Positions 8,231 through 17,232 of a stretch of DNA of 60,556 nucleotides are shown one piece after another. The stretch is from Oscillospiraceae bacterium (GTDB taxonomy: Bacteria; Bacillota; Clostridia; Oscillospirales; Oscillospiraceae): NCBI GenBank assembly GCA_022799035.1, contig JAAWNQ010000010.1:1-60556 (forward strand), in the 5' to 3' direction. Position numbers and translations under genes: made by a program. The notes under the pieces are model-generated. The model was not told the DNA's origin and ran no database searches. It was given only the letters and a program-made list of their open reading frames with translations. Numbering within the stretch: the first letter of the stretch is position 1; every line of letters begins with the position of its first letter.

Positions 8231-9766
8231 ATGATGAATGTGGTAACAAACAGCTGTATCTGTAATATCTTAATGACGATCTGGGCCGCTGTCACAGGAG
8301 CCTGGGAGGACAGCGGAGTGGGACATGGGGTCCGGGCTCTGGGCCGGGGGATTTCTTCCACAGTTCGGGGAAGCGGACTGTGTCAGTTTCTCTGGCGGGA
8401 GGGAACTCTCCCCAAAAGCTGGCCCCAAAGTATCACAAACCGGGTCATGACCTTCCTTTTGAACGTTCCCTGCGCAATCTGCCGCTGGATCTACCGGGCG
8501 GGGAGAAAGCTGTGGGATGGGAGCCTGGTGTTCCGCGGAGTGGCGGCCATCTGTGGCAATCCCTTCCTGCTGTTGGGCCTGTTCCTGGCGGTGATGCTCA
8601 TGGTGCCCCATGCCAGTTGGGATAACCGGTACGCCTTGGTGGGAGCCTTGGCCCTCACCGCTCTTTTCGCGGTGGGAAGCGGACCCAAAACCTCCCTTCG
8701 GCTGGAGCCGGGGGCCTTTGGCCCTTATTATATCTTCTTCATGGGCTTTATCTGCTACGCTTTTCTGGCATCCCTTTCCTGGAGCCAGTCTGTCCGGTTC
8801 GTGGGGTTCCACTTGGCGGCCTTCCTGTTGGCGGTGTTGGCTGTGAGCTCGGTGAAGAAGTATGAACAGCTTCAGTTGGTGGTAGTTTTAGCTGTAGCGG
8901 GCTTGACGGTAGCCGCCCTATATGGTTGTTATCAGGGCGTGGTGGGCGTACCCGTGGTGGCAAACCAGCAGGATATGCTGGTCAATAAGGGGATGCCCGG
9001 ACGGGTCTATTCCTTCTTTGACAATCCCAACAATTTTGCCGAGCTTTTGGCGATGATGACCCCCTTTAACTATGCCCTGTTCCTTAACGCAAAAACCTGG
9101 CGGGGTAAGCTGGCGGCTCTTGTTTCCTTTGGTGTGTGCGGTGCGGCTCTGGGGTTTACCCTGTCCCGGTCCAGTTGGCTGGGCTTTGCCCTGGCTACGG
9201 TGGTTTTTATCGCCTTCTGGAATTGGAAGCTGATCCCGGTGTTTATCGCCCTGGGTATCTGTTGTATTCCCCTGCTGCCAGAGACCATTTATAACCGGAT
9301 CCTGACCATCGGCAACACCGAGGACAGCTCCACCAGCTACCGCTTTGCCATATATAAGGCCAGTGGGGTCCTGATGGAGGACTATTGGCTCCGGGGCGTG
9401 GGCCTGGGCAGCGATATCCTAACCAAGACTTTTCGGGGGTATCCCCCCATGTTTGACGGGAATTTCCCCATCCACACCCACAACAATTATCTGCAGGTAT
9501 GGGCGGAAACAGGTCTTTTTGGGGCGCTCTCCTTTATCGCCGCTCTCCTTTATCAGCTTAAGGCCGGGACAAAGGCCTTTGTGTCCTGTGGGGATAAGCG
9601 GGTAAAGAATCTGTTGGCCGCGGCTGTAGCTGGATTTTGTGGGATCCTGCTCATCTCGGTGGCGGAGTATACCTGGTTTTACGCCCGGAATATGTTCATT
9701 TATTTCTTCCTGTTCGGAGTCATTACCGCTTGTGTCAAGCTGGCCCGGAAGACTTCTCAGGAATGA
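8231..9766 (+). CDS. O-antigen ligase / polymerase-like membrane protein (Wzy_C family)
   Basis: The 511-residue protein has about 10-12 hydrophobic segments after a roughly 100-residue N-terminal region that is itself partly hydrophobic. The family motif is at about residues 417-432 (HTHNNYLQVWAETGLFG), the large extracytoplasmic loop of Wzy/WaaL-type enzymes. It probably joins or polymerises glycan repeats on the outer face of the membrane. It is in an apparent operon with the GT4 gene upstream and the secreted NlpC/P60-like gene downstream. Confidence 0.8.
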   Translation: MMNVVTNSCICNILMTIWAAVTGAWEDSGVGHGVRALGRGISSTVRGSGLCQFLWREGTLPKSWPQSITNRVMTFLLNVPCAICRWIYRAGRKLWDGSLVFRGVAAICGNPFLLLGLFLAVMLMVPHASWDNRYALVGALALTALFAVGSGPKTSLRLEPGAFGPYYIFFMGFICYAFLASLSWSQSVRFVGFHLAAFLLAVLAVSSVKKYEQLQLVVVLAVAGLTVAALYGCYQGVVGVPVVANQQDMLVNKGMPGRVYSFFDNPNNFAELLAMMTPFNYALFLNAKTWRGKLAALVSFGVCGAALGFTLSRSSWLGFALATVVFIAFWNWKLIPVFIALGICCIPLLPETIYNRILTIGNTEDSSTSYRFAIYKASGVLMEDYWLRGVGLGSDILTKTFRGYPPMFDGNFPIHTHNNYLQVWAETGLFGALSFIAALLYQLKAGTKAFVSCGDKRVKNLLAAAVAGFCGILLISVAEYTWFYARNMFIYFFLFGVITACVKLARKTSQE

Positions 9767-9805
9767 CTGTCACCCTTGCCGCGTATGTTGGCAGGGGGGA
9801 TGGAG

Positions 9806-10489
9806 ATGAGGAAAAGCGCGTCAAGGACTGCCGCCCGGTACCGGGCGGCGGTTTTTTTGCTGAGTCTGGGAATACTGCTCCCGTCCGTGGCGCCCAGGGG
9901 AGGGGGGAGGATCCCGCCCAGGATAGAGGGACTGCTGAGGGAGACGTTGGCAGGGGAGGAGGATCTGGAACGGATCGCCTTTGTCCATACAGCCTGTATA
10001 CTGACAGAGAGAGTGGACTATTTTTGGGGTGGAAAATCCCGGCGGCTGGGCTGGGATATGGCCTGGGGCTGGCCTCGCCAGGTAACTTCACCGGGGAGCG
10101 GGACAACCGGCCATATCAGGTCCTATGGACTGGACTGCTCAGGGCTGGTTTCCTGGGCGGCAGCTACGGCTTTGGAGGATCCTGATGCCTATGACCAAGT
10201 GGGGGAGGGGACTGGGGAACAATTTCGACGCTGCGATCCTGTGATAGATCCCCGACCCGGCGACCTGGCCTTTTTTCCAGACCATTCCCATGTGGGGATC
10301 GTTTTAGGCCGGGACCGGGAGGGTGTGGTTTGGATGGTCCACTGTTCCTCCACTCTGGGGGGAGTGGTAGTCACACCGGCCGGTTATGGCTTTGCATTGT
10401 ATGGAACGCCGCCCATATTTTCAAAGAAAAGTCTGTGGGATTTCCCTATTGACAAAAAAATTCCTTTATCGTATACTTTCAACAGTTGA
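9806..10489 (+). CDS. Secreted NlpC/P60-like cysteine peptidase
   Basis: A 227-residue protein with a signal peptide (residues about 1-30, basic start then AAVFLLSLGILLPSVAP). A C40-type domain follows: catalytic Cys in GLDCSGLVSW, His in DHSHVGIVLG and a polar HCSS stretch, giving the Cys-His-polar triad order of NlpC/P60. It should cleave peptidoglycan stem peptides outside the cell. The first ATG is at 9800, but ATG 9806 has an AGGGGG SD at better spacing. A promoter for the next gene is embedded in its last codons. Confidence 0.75.
   Translation: MRKSASRTAARYRAAVFLLSLGILLPSVAPRGGGRIPPRIEGLLRETLAGEEDLERIAFVHTACILTERVDYFWGGKSRRLGWDMAWGWPRQVTSPGSGTTGHIRSYGLDCSGLVSWAAATALEDPDAYDQVGEGTGEQFRRCDPVIDPRPGDLAFFPDHSHVGIVLGRDREGVVWMVHCSSTLGGVVVTPAGYGFALYGTPPIFSKKSLWDFPIDKKIPLSYTFNS
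10449..10477 (+). promoter_or_regulatory. Promoter inside the 3' end of the NlpC/P60 gene
   Basis: TTGACA at 10449-10454, a 17-bp spacer and TATACT at 10472-10477. Initiation would fall near 10484, just before the terminator hairpin at 10496, leaving a roughly 70-nt leader before the MATE gene. Confidence 0.7.
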
Positions 10490-10495
10490 AAGGCT

Positions 10496-10530
10496 GAGAC
10501 CACAACTCATTTGTTGTGGTCTCTTTTTTT
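10496..10530 (+). terminator. Intrinsic terminator in the MATE leader
   Basis: Eleven-base perfect arms (GAGACCACAAC, 10496-10506, with 10513-10523), a 6-base loop and seven T residues. It terminates the polysaccharide operon, but it also lies downstream of the promoter at 10449, so it could act as an attenuator for the MATE gene. Confidence 0.85.
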
Positions 10531-10554
10531 GGAACAAGAGAAACGGAGGATACT

Positions 10555-11922
10555 ATGTCTGAACAGATTCGAGAAGAAAACAAGATGGGCGTAATGCCGG
10601 TGGGTAAGCTGTTGATGTCCATGTCCATTCCCATGATGCTTTCCATGCTGGTACAAGCCCTATATAACGTGGTAGACAGCTATTTTGTGGCAAAGATCAG
10701 CCAGGATGCTCTGAACGCTGTCAGCCTGTCCTTTCCCATCCAGAATATCATCATCGGTATCGCGGTGGGAACCGGGGTGGGCATCAATGCCCTGCTCTCC
10801 CGAAGCTTGGGGGAGAAAAACTATGAGACTGCCAATGAGACTGCGGGAAACGGGATCCTGCTGGCTGTTTTCAGCGGCCTGGTCATGCTGGTGGTGGGCC
10901 TGACCCTGCCCGGCGTATTCTTCCGGATCCAGACGGATATTCCGGGTATCGTGGACCAGGGGACCATATATCTCACCATCTGCTGTACCTGCTCCATGGG
11001 TATTTTTCTGGAGATCATGTTTGAGCGTCTGCTCCAATCCACGGGAATGACGGTCCTTACCATGTTGACCCAGGGCGTGGGGGCCATTACCAATATTATC
11101 ATGGATCCCATCCTTATTTTCGGCCTGGGCCCCTTTCCTGAGATGGGGGTGGCGGGCGCCGCCGTGGCGACGGTAGTGGGACAGATCGTGGGGGCCATCC
11201 TGGGCCTTATCCTGAATCTGACCAAGAATAAGGAGTTGGATTTTCACCCCCGGTACCTGCGGCTGAAGAGCAAGATCGTAGGCCAGATATACGCCGTGGG
11301 TGTGCCCAGTATGGTGATGAATACGGTTGGTTCGGTGATGGTGTTCGGCTTGAATCAGATCCTGATGGGCTTTACCGATACCGCCACAGCGGTCTTTGGC
11401 GTGTACTTCAAGCTTCAGTCCTTCATCTTTATGCCTGTCTTTGGTCTAAACAACGGCATGGTTCCTATTATTGCCTACAATTATGGCGCCAGGAACCGGA
11501 AGCGGATCATGGATACCATGAAACTGTCCATCATTGCCGCGGTGGGGATCATGCTGGCGGGTCTGGCTATTGCGGAATTTTTCCCAGCGCAGCTATTGAG
11601 GATATTCAACGCCTCAGAGGAGATGCTGGCGATCGGAGTGCCCGCGCTGCGGATCATCTGTACCTGTTTTGTGTTTGCCGGCTTTGGTATCGTATCCGGC
11701 TCTGTGTTTCAGGCTCTGGGACATGGGGTGCTGAGTATGATGGTCTCCATCGTCCGTCAGCTTTTGGTCCTGCTGCCTGCCGCCTACCTTCTGTCTCTGA
11801 CTGGACGGCTGGAGCTGGTGTGGCTCGCCTTTCCCATTTCGGAGTTGTCCTCGGTGGTCATGTGTACCGTGTTCACCCGCCGTATTATCCGCACAGTCAT
11901 CGACCCGTTGGAGCAAGCGTAA
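10555..11922 (+). CDS. MATE-family multidrug exporter
   Basis: A 455-residue polytopic protein with twelve expected membrane segments in two pseudo-symmetric halves: repeats begin at GKLLMSMSIPMMLSMLVQAL and near residue 240. The family pattern GxxxPILIFGLGPFPEMGVAGAA is visible around residue 185. It should export cationic or drug-like compounds using a Na+ or H+ gradient. Its nearest relatives are the NorM/DinF-like MATE proteins of Clostridia. The ATG follows ACGGAGG. It is monocistronic between two terminators. Confidence 0.9.
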   Translation: MSEQIREENKMGVMPVGKLLMSMSIPMMLSMLVQALYNVVDSYFVAKISQDALNAVSLSFPIQNIIIGIAVGTGVGINALLSRSLGEKNYETANETAGNGILLAVFSGLVMLVVGLTLPGVFFRIQTDIPGIVDQGTIYLTICCTCSMGIFLEIMFERLLQSTGMTVLTMLTQGVGAITNIIMDPILIFGLGPFPEMGVAGAAVATVVGQIVGAILGLILNLTKNKELDFHPRYLRLKSKIVGQIYAVGVPSMVMNTVGSVMVFGLNQILMGFTDTATAVFGVYFKLQSFIFMPVFGLNNGMVPIIAYNYGARNRKRIMDTMKLSIIAAVGIMLAGLAIAEFFPAQLLRIFNASEEMLAIGVPALRIICTCFVFAGFGIVSGSVFQALGHGVLSMMVSIVRQLLVLLPAAYLLSLTGRLELVWLAFPISELSSVVMCTVFTRRIIRTVIDPLEQA

Positions 11923-11924
11923 TA

Positions 11925-11959
11925 AAAAACCGCCGTATCCTCCTGATACGGCGGTTTTT
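11925..11959 (+). terminator. Intrinsic terminator after the MATE gene
   Basis: Fifteen-base arms (11925-11939 and 11945-11959, core ACCGCCGTATC) with a 5-base loop and a T run. Confidence 0.9.
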
Positions 11960-12025
11960 CTATGGGAACTCAGAATTGAAATATCTATATGGGAGCAAGA
12001 AAGTGGTAAGAGCGGATCCCCCCTC

Positions 12026-12054
12026 TTGCCAGTCCGCCCTCTTTGGGGTATACT
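12026..12054 (+). promoter_or_regulatory. Promoter of the mrnC-rqcH unit
   Basis: TTGCCA at 12026-12031, a 17-bp spacer and TATACT at 12049-12054, 33 bp before the Mini-RNase III start. Confidence 0.65.
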
Positions 12055-12087
12055 GATACCAATCAAAAACAGGGAGTAGAGAAGACA

Positions 12088-12489
12088 ATGACAGACTATT
12101 TTCATTTGGACGTTTCCCAGGAAAACATAAACGCCATCAGCACCCTTGGCCTGGCCCATCTGGGGGACGGGGTCTATGAGTTGATGGTCCGCTCTTGGCT
12201 GTGCATTCATGGGAAGGCCACTGCCAAGGGACTTCACAGAGCGGCGGTCCACTATGTCTCCGCCCCCGCTCAGGCCCAGCGGGTGGAGCGGATCCGGGAT
12301 CAACTTACCGAGGAGGAACAGGACGTGTTTCGCCGGGGCCGCAACGCCAGTCCCCATTCCATCCCCCAGAATGCCAGCCGGGAGGAGTACGCCACCGCAA
12401 CAGCCCTGGAAGCTCTCTTTGGATGGCTCTATCTGAAGGGGCGGAGAGACCGGCTCAATGAACTTTTTGGATGGATGATGGAGGAGTGA
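12088..12489 (+). CDS. mrnC: Mini-ribonuclease III
   Basis: A 133-residue RNase III catalytic domain without a dsRNA-binding domain. The signature LAHLGDGVYELMVRSWL (catalytic Asp) and the C-terminal YATATALEALFGWLYL are diagnostic. In Bacillus the enzyme matures the ends of 23S rRNA together with L3. The ATG at 12088 is chosen because it begins the conserved domain; an in-frame ATG at 12043 overlaps the promoter. It lies one base upstream of rqcH. Confidence 0.9.
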   Translation: MTDYFHLDVSQENINAISTLGLAHLGDGVYELMVRSWLCIHGKATAKGLHRAAVHYVSAPAQAQRVERIRDQLTEEEQDVFRRGRNASPHSIPQNASREEYATATALEALFGWLYLKGRRDRLNELFGWMMEE

Positions 12490-12490
12490 C

Positions 12491-14113
12491 ATGGCCTTCG
12501 ACGCGATATTTCTCTCCGCTGTAGTAGGAGAGCTCCGCTCTGCCGTCCAGGGAGGGCGTATTGATAAGATCTATCAGCCCGGGGCCCAGGATGTGGTGCT
12601 GGCGGTGCGGGGGAACAGGGGAAATGTGAGGATGCTCCTGTCCGCCAACCCCAGCCACCCCAGGCTGCACCTCACGACCCTGGACCGGGAGAACCCGGAG
12701 AAGCCGCCCATGTTCTGTATGCTTCTCCGGAAACATCTGACCGGCGCCCGTATCCTGGAGATAGAGCAGCCCTATATGGAGCGGGTGGTAACCTTTCACC
12801 TGGAGGCCACCGACGAGCTGGGGGACAAGGTTTGCCGCTCCCTGGTCCTGGAGGCTATGGGCCGTTGGGCCAACCTGATCCTGCTGGACGGGGAGGGGCG
12901 GATCCTGGACTGCCTCCGGCGGGTGGAGGGGGATATTACCACTGGGGTAAGGCAGATCCTCCCCGGTCTTTTCTACCGCGAGCCCGATCCCCGCTTTGGA
13001 GTCCCACCCCTCATAGAGCGGGAGCTTCGCTTTCGGGGGGAGGAGGGGGACCTGTCCCAGGCGGTGGAGTCCATGTGGAATGCTGTAAAGGAATATCCCC
13101 CCACACCGATAATGCTGCTTCAAGAGGGGAAACCCAAGGATATCACGTTCCTGCCCATCCTTCAATATGGACCGGACATGGAACTGCGGGAGTACCCTAC
13201 CTTTGGAGAACTGCTGGATGATTTCTATGAGACCCGGGAGCGGCAGGAGCGGACCCGGCAGCGGGGAGAAGATCTTCTCCGGGCGGTGAAGAACGCCAGG
13301 GACCGGACTGCCCGAAAGCTGGAGAACCAACGGCAGGAACTGTTGGCCACAAAGGATCGGGAGCGGCTAAGACAGATGGGGGATATCCTTACCAGCAATC
13401 TCCATCTACTGGAGAAGGGGCGATCCACTGTCCGGCTGTCCAACTACTATGACCCGGAGGGAGCGGAGGTGGAGATCCCTCTGGACCCCCGGCTAACGCC
13501 CCAACAGAACGCCGCCAGGTATTATCGAGAATATAATAAGGCCAAAAATGCGGAAAGCGCATTGACTTTACAGATAGAGAAGGGGGAGGGGGATCTGTCC
13601 TATCTGGACAGTGTGCTGGAGACCCTGGCCCTGGCCGAGGGGGAGCGGGACCTTCAGGAGATCCGGCAGGAGCTGACCGAAACAGGTTATCTGAAAAAGC
13701 AGGGAAAGTCGGCCAAAGGGGCGAAGCGGGTGTCTGGGAAGCCCATGGAGTTTCGTACGGATGGAGGGTTCCGGGTATCGGTGGGCAAGAATAACAGCCA
13801 GAACGATCTTCTCACCGCCAAGCAGGCGGGGAAGGGAGATCTGTGGTTCCACACCCAGAAGATACACGGCTCCCATGTGATCCTTTGGACAGAGGGGGCG
13901 GAGCCGGACGAAGGGAGCGTAGCCCAGGCTGCGGCGCTGGCGGCCTGGTTTTCCCAGGGCCGGGAGGCGGGAAAGATCCCGGTGGATTATACCCCGGTCA
14001 AATTTGTTAAAAAGCCTGCCGGGGCACGGCCCGGTATGGTGATCTACACCACCTACCAGACCATGATGGTCCAGCCTGACGGGGAGCTTGCCAAGCGGCT
14101 CCGGGTCCGGTGA
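12491..14113 (+). CDS. rqcH: Rqc2 homolog RqcH (NFACT family), ribosome quality control
   Basis: The 540-residue protein has an N-terminal NFACT-N domain (about 1-215), a central coiled coil rich in E/R/K (about 250-400), and a C-terminal NFACT-R domain (about 430-540, containing LWFHTQKIHGSHVILWT). Bacterial RqcH binds split 50S subunits and recruits tRNA-Ala to add C-terminal alanine tails to stalled peptides. Older annotations call it a fibronectin-binding protein. The ATG is two bases after the mrnC stop, with GGAGGAG as SD, so the two RNA/ribosome genes are co-transcribed. Confidence 0.92.
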   Translation: MAFDAIFLSAVVGELRSAVQGGRIDKIYQPGAQDVVLAVRGNRGNVRMLLSANPSHPRLHLTTLDRENPEKPPMFCMLLRKHLTGARILEIEQPYMERVVTFHLEATDELGDKVCRSLVLEAMGRWANLILLDGEGRILDCLRRVEGDITTGVRQILPGLFYREPDPRFGVPPLIERELRFRGEEGDLSQAVESMWNAVKEYPPTPIMLLQEGKPKDITFLPILQYGPDMELREYPTFGELLDDFYETRERQERTRQRGEDLLRAVKNARDRTARKLENQRQELLATKDRERLRQMGDILTSNLHLLEKGRSTVRLSNYYDPEGAEVEIPLDPRLTPQQNAARYYREYNKAKNAESALTLQIEKGEGDLSYLDSVLETLALAEGERDLQEIRQELTETGYLKKQGKSAKGAKRVSGKPMEFRTDGGFRVSVGKNNSQNDLLTAKQAGKGDLWFHTQKIHGSHVILWTEGAEPDEGSVAQAAALAAWFSQGREAGKIPVDYTPVKFVKKPAGARPGMVIYTTYQTMMVQPDGELAKRLRVR

Positions 14114-14198
14114 GAAAAAATCACAAAAAATTAAGACACTTTTTGGGGTTTCTGGAGTAAAATTGGGGCGGGATCATTCCAGAAAGGAGAGAAATATC

Positions 14199-14885
14199 AT
14201 GGATACCTTTCACATTTTGGTGGTGGAGGACGACCCGGACATCAATAATCTGCTGTGCCGGATCGTCACCGACGCGGGCTATGACTGCCGCCCCGCCTTT
14301 TCAGGCAGCGAGGCGGCCCTGCTGGCCGAGCAGTATACCTACGATCTGGTCCTTCTGGACCTGATGCTCCCCGGCCTCACGGGAGAGGAGTTTATCGCCC
14401 GTCTGCGCCAGGGGAAGACCATGCCCATCATCGTACTCTCCGCCAAGGCGGGGACCGAGGCCCGGGTGAACGTGTTGAAGCTGGGGGCGGATGATTTTAT
14501 CCCCAAGCCCTTTGACAATGCCGAGGTGCTGGCCCGGATCGAAGCCCAGCTTCGCCGGTACAAGAAATTTTCCGGGGCGGCCGCGGAGAAGGTCCTGACA
14601 TGGGGAGATTTAACTCTGGACCGGGAGAGTGTTTCGGTCACAGCTGTAGGCAAGGAGATAACCTTGACAGCTCGGGAGTTTGAGATCCTGGCCCTTCTCA
14701 TGGCCCATCCCAAGAAGGTCTTTACCCGGGAGCAGATCTACCAGCAGGTATGGGGGGAGGAGTACATGGGGGACGACAATACGGTGAACGTCCATATCTC
14801 AAATCTCCGTGCCAAGCTGGGGGAGAAAGAGTATATCAAAACGGTCTGGGGCATCGGCTTCAAGATGGCGGAGACAGTGGGATGA
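14199..14885 (+). CDS. OmpR-family response regulator
   Basis: A 228-residue protein with a receiver domain (acidic pair DD at 11-12, phospho-acceptor D54 in LVLLDLMLPG, conserved K in DFIPKPF) and a winged-helix DNA-binding domain (about 130-228; VNVHISNLRAKLG). The ATG at 14199 follows AAAGGAGAG. It shares an ATGA overlap with the downstream vanZ-like gene. The matching histidine kinase is probably the one at 18014, at the far end of the same cluster; that pairing is inferred from position. Regulators of this type often control antimicrobial-peptide ABC exporters. Confidence 0.87.
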   Translation: MDTFHILVVEDDPDINNLLCRIVTDAGYDCRPAFSGSEAALLAEQYTYDLVLLDLMLPGLTGEEFIARLRQGKTMPIIVLSAKAGTEARVNVLKLGADDFIPKPFDNAEVLARIEAQLRRYKKFSGAAAEKVLTWGDLTLDRESVSVTAVGKEITLTAREFEILALLMAHPKKVFTREQIYQQVWGEEYMGDDNTVNVHISNLRAKLGEKEYIKTVWGIGFKMAETVG

Positions 14886-15454
14886 GTCAGTATTATCTGG
14901 GTAAATTGCTGGAATTGCTGCCTGTCATCTTGCTGTCGGGGGGAGTCTGTCTCTTTCTGCGTTGGAGAACGGGGGAGGCGCTGTTCTCCGGCCGGGGGAT
15001 CCCGGTCCTCCTCTTTACCTGCTATATGACGGGACTGATAGCCCTGACAGCCTTTCCCAGCAATTTCTGGACCCATCTCTGGTATACCATGCGCCAGCGC
15101 CAGCCCAGCGGCATTGAGTTTCGGTGGTTTACCTTCCAATATTGGCTGATCCCTGATTTCTGGCAGAATTTTGGGCTGGAGAATTTGGGAAACCTTCTCC
15201 TATACCTGCCGTTTGGTTTCCTTCTGCCCCTTGTCTGGGCGCGTGGCAGAGGCTGGCGGACTCCGGCGGCGGGGTTTGCCCTCAGCCTGTGTGTGGAGAC
15301 CCTCCAACTGTTTATAGACCGCAGCTTTGATATCAATGATTTGATCCTGAATACGGTAGGAGGAGCGGCGGGATGGCTGCTTTTTCTTCTGTTTCAGTGG
15401 GCGCTTTCTTCCCTGGGGAGAAAGCCGGGAGGGAACTTTAGGATTTCTTCATGA
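14882..15454 (+). CDS. VanZ-family membrane protein
   Basis: The 190-residue protein has about five hydrophobic segments and the VanZ-domain pattern NLGNLLLYLPFGFLLPLVW followed by the C-terminal SLCVETLQLFIDRSFDINDL and NTVGGAAGW. Family members include the teicoplanin-resistance protein VanZ and proteins affecting lipoglycopeptide or cationic-peptide susceptibility; the biochemical role is unresolved. Its start overlaps the regulator's stop (ATGA), so translation is coupled. Confidence 0.85.
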   Translation: MSQYYLGKLLELLPVILLSGGVCLFLRWRTGEALFSGRGIPVLLFTCYMTGLIALTAFPSNFWTHLWYTMRQRQPSGIEFRWFTFQYWLIPDFWQNFGLENLGNLLLYLPFGFLLPLVWARGRGWRTPAAGFALSLCVETLQLFIDRSFDINDLILNTVGGAAGWLLFLLFQWALSSLGRKPGGNFRISS

Positions 15455-15490
15455 TCCCTTCAAGTTCTCTTGTTGACTTTTCGCTATACT
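15447..15490 (+). promoter_or_regulatory. Candidate activator-dependent promoter with 11-bp direct repeat
   Basis: A good -10 (TATACT, 15485-15490) lacks a recognisable -35. In and just above the expected -35 position is a direct repeat CTTCA (15447-15451) and CTTCA (15458-15462), exactly 11 bp apart, the spacing typical of OmpR-family sites. The binding partner would most simply be the regulator encoded at 14199; this is inference. Confidence 0.4.
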
Positions 15491-15523
15491 GGGGTCAAAC
15501 TCAGGAAAGAGAGGTCATGTGAA

Positions 15524-16447
15524 ATGACAGAAAACGTACTGGTGACCCGTGGCCTGACAAAACGCTACGGCAGTCATCTGGCGGTAGACCATGTGGATCT
15601 GACCATTCCCAAGGGGGAGATCTACGGTCTTGTGGGCCGCAACGGCGCGGGCAAGACCACTATCATACGGATGGCAGCGGCCCAGACGGTGCCCACCGCC
15701 GGAGAGATAGAGCTTTTTGGGGCCGTAGGGGAGCGGGAGCTGCAGAAGGCCCGGTCCCGTACCGGGGCCATGGTGGAGATCCCCAGCTTTTATCCCTACC
15801 TCACCGCCAAGGAGAACCTGGAGTATTACCGCCGTCAACGGGGCGTAGCGGGGGCCTACGTGGTGGAGGACGCCCTGCGGCAGGTGGGCCTTGCCGATAC
15901 GGGAAGGAAGAAATTCAAAACCTTCTCCCTGGGGATGAAGCAGCGGCTGGGCCTTGCCCTGGCCCTCATGAACCGGCCTGACCTTCTGCTGCTGGACGAG
16001 CCCATCAACGGCCTGGATCCGGAGGGGATCGTGGACTTTCGGAACCTTCTGTTGGAGCTGAACCGCCAGTATCAGATCACCATTCTGATTTCCAGTCATA
16101 TCCTCTCCGAGCTTCAGAATCTGGCCACCTGCTACGGCTTTATTGACCAAGGACGGATGCTGGACCAGCTTTCCGCCGGGAAGCTGGCGGAGAAATGCCG
16201 GGACTGCCTGGAGCTGAAGGTGGATGACGCGCCCCGAGCTGCCGCCCTCCTGGAGAGGGAGCTCCGCCTCCGGGACTTTGAGGTGCTTCCCGGCGGAACG
16301 ATCCGCCTGTACGAGGGCTTGGATATGCCTCAGCGGGTGACCCGGCTGTTGATCGAGCAGGGGATCGCCCTGGCGGGAATGGAGCACCGGGGGGCCAATC
16401 TGGAGGATTACTTCCTGGATCTGATCGGGGGTGTCCGCCATGGTTAA
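15524..16447 (+). CDS. ABC transporter ATPase (bacitracin/lantibiotic-resistance type)
   Basis: A 307-residue ATPase with Walker A GRNGAGKTT (about residues 38-46), signature FSLGMKQRLGLALAL, Walker B LLLLDEPINGLDPEG, and an H-loop ISSHILSEL. The approximately 90-residue C-terminal extension is like that of BcrA/SpaF-type subunits. It should energise the two permeases that follow directly. The ATG at 15524 has GAGGT upstream. The next gene starts eight bases before its stop, giving tight translational coupling. Confidence 0.9.
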   Translation: MTENVLVTRGLTKRYGSHLAVDHVDLTIPKGEIYGLVGRNGAGKTTIIRMAAAQTVPTAGEIELFGAVGERELQKARSRTGAMVEIPSFYPYLTAKENLEYYRRQRGVAGAYVVEDALRQVGLADTGRKKFKTFSLGMKQRLGLALALMNRPDLLLLDEPINGLDPEGIVDFRNLLLELNRQYQITILISSHILSELQNLATCYGFIDQGRMLDQLSAGKLAEKCRDCLELKVDDAPRAAALLERELRLRDFEVLPGGTIRLYEGLDMPQRVTRLLIEQGIALAGMEHRGANLEDYFLDLIGGVRHG

Positions 16448-17231
16448 CTACATCCATGCCGAATGCTATAAAGCCTTCCGCAGAAAATATTTCTATGGTT
16501 TTTTGATGACTGTTTTAGGTCTGGCCGCCGCCTTTATGGTGCTCCTGCGTGTGGAGGGGCTCCGGGAGACCCAGACGGCGGAGGGGATGATCATGATCCA
16601 GCGGGTCTCGGTCTCCGAGCTCCTGGGGATCCTGGCCCAACTCCTGTCTGCGGGACTTTATTTTCTGATGATCGCCGCAGATATTGTGTTTTCCGACCAA
16701 TACAAGCATAACACCCTGAAAAATGAGGTCTCCTATGGCCTGACCCGGTCCCGGATCTATTTGGGTAAGCTGGTCTCCTCCGCGCTGGTGGCGGGGGTTC
16801 TGTGCCTGATACTGTTGGGGGGATATCTGGTCTTTTCCTGCATTCTCTTTCCCTTGGGGGATGGAGCGGGGGAGGGGTTCCAGGCCTTTGGCCGGTGGTT
16901 GTTGATGGCCTTTCCCCTGTGGATGGGCGGTCTGGGCCTGTTTATGCTTTTGCAATTTGTGATGAAAAACACGGCGGCTACCATCACCTATGTAATGATC
17001 GTCGGCTTTTTGGGAAGCGGCTTTATAGACCTGTTCACCGCCTTCCTTCCCTCGTTGAATCCTGTAGCGGACGCGGTGCGGACCATCTCCCTGAATACCC
17101 CCTTTACCCTGCTGATGAGAGGGCGGACGCCGGAGGAATTGATGGGCTATGCCTGGGCCCTGGGAATGGGCTGGCTGGCGGTTACCACCGGGGTGGGCCT
17201 GGTGTGGTTCCAAAAGAAGGAGATCAGCTAA
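16440..17231 (+). CDS. ABC-2-type permease subunit 1
   Basis: The 263-residue protein has six hydrophobic segments. The start MVNYIHAECYKAFRRKYFYG and a cytoplasmic stretch with HNTLKNEVSYGLTRSRIYLGK are characteristic of the ABC-2 / lantibiotic-immunity permease group (SpaE/MutE-like). It pairs with the second permease, which shares the same KNEV...R.RIYLGK pattern, so the two probably arose by duplication and form a heterodimer. Confidence 0.83.
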   Translation: MVNYIHAECYKAFRRKYFYGFLMTVLGLAAAFMVLLRVEGLRETQTAEGMIMIQRVSVSELLGILAQLLSAGLYFLMIAADIVFSDQYKHNTLKNEVSYGLTRSRIYLGKLVSSALVAGVLCLILLGGYLVFSCILFPLGDGAGEGFQAFGRWLLMAFPLWMGGLGLFMLLQFVMKNTAATITYVMIVGFLGSGFIDLFTAFLPSLNPVADAVRTISLNTPFTLLMRGRTPEELMGYAWALGMGWLAVTTGVGLVWFQKKEIS

Positions 17232-17232
17232 A

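Noticed and set aside
15473-15490. TTGACT at 15473 as the -35 of the ABC operon
   Set aside because: It is only six bases from the TATACT at 15485, too close to pair with it, and no good -10 lies 17 bp downstream.
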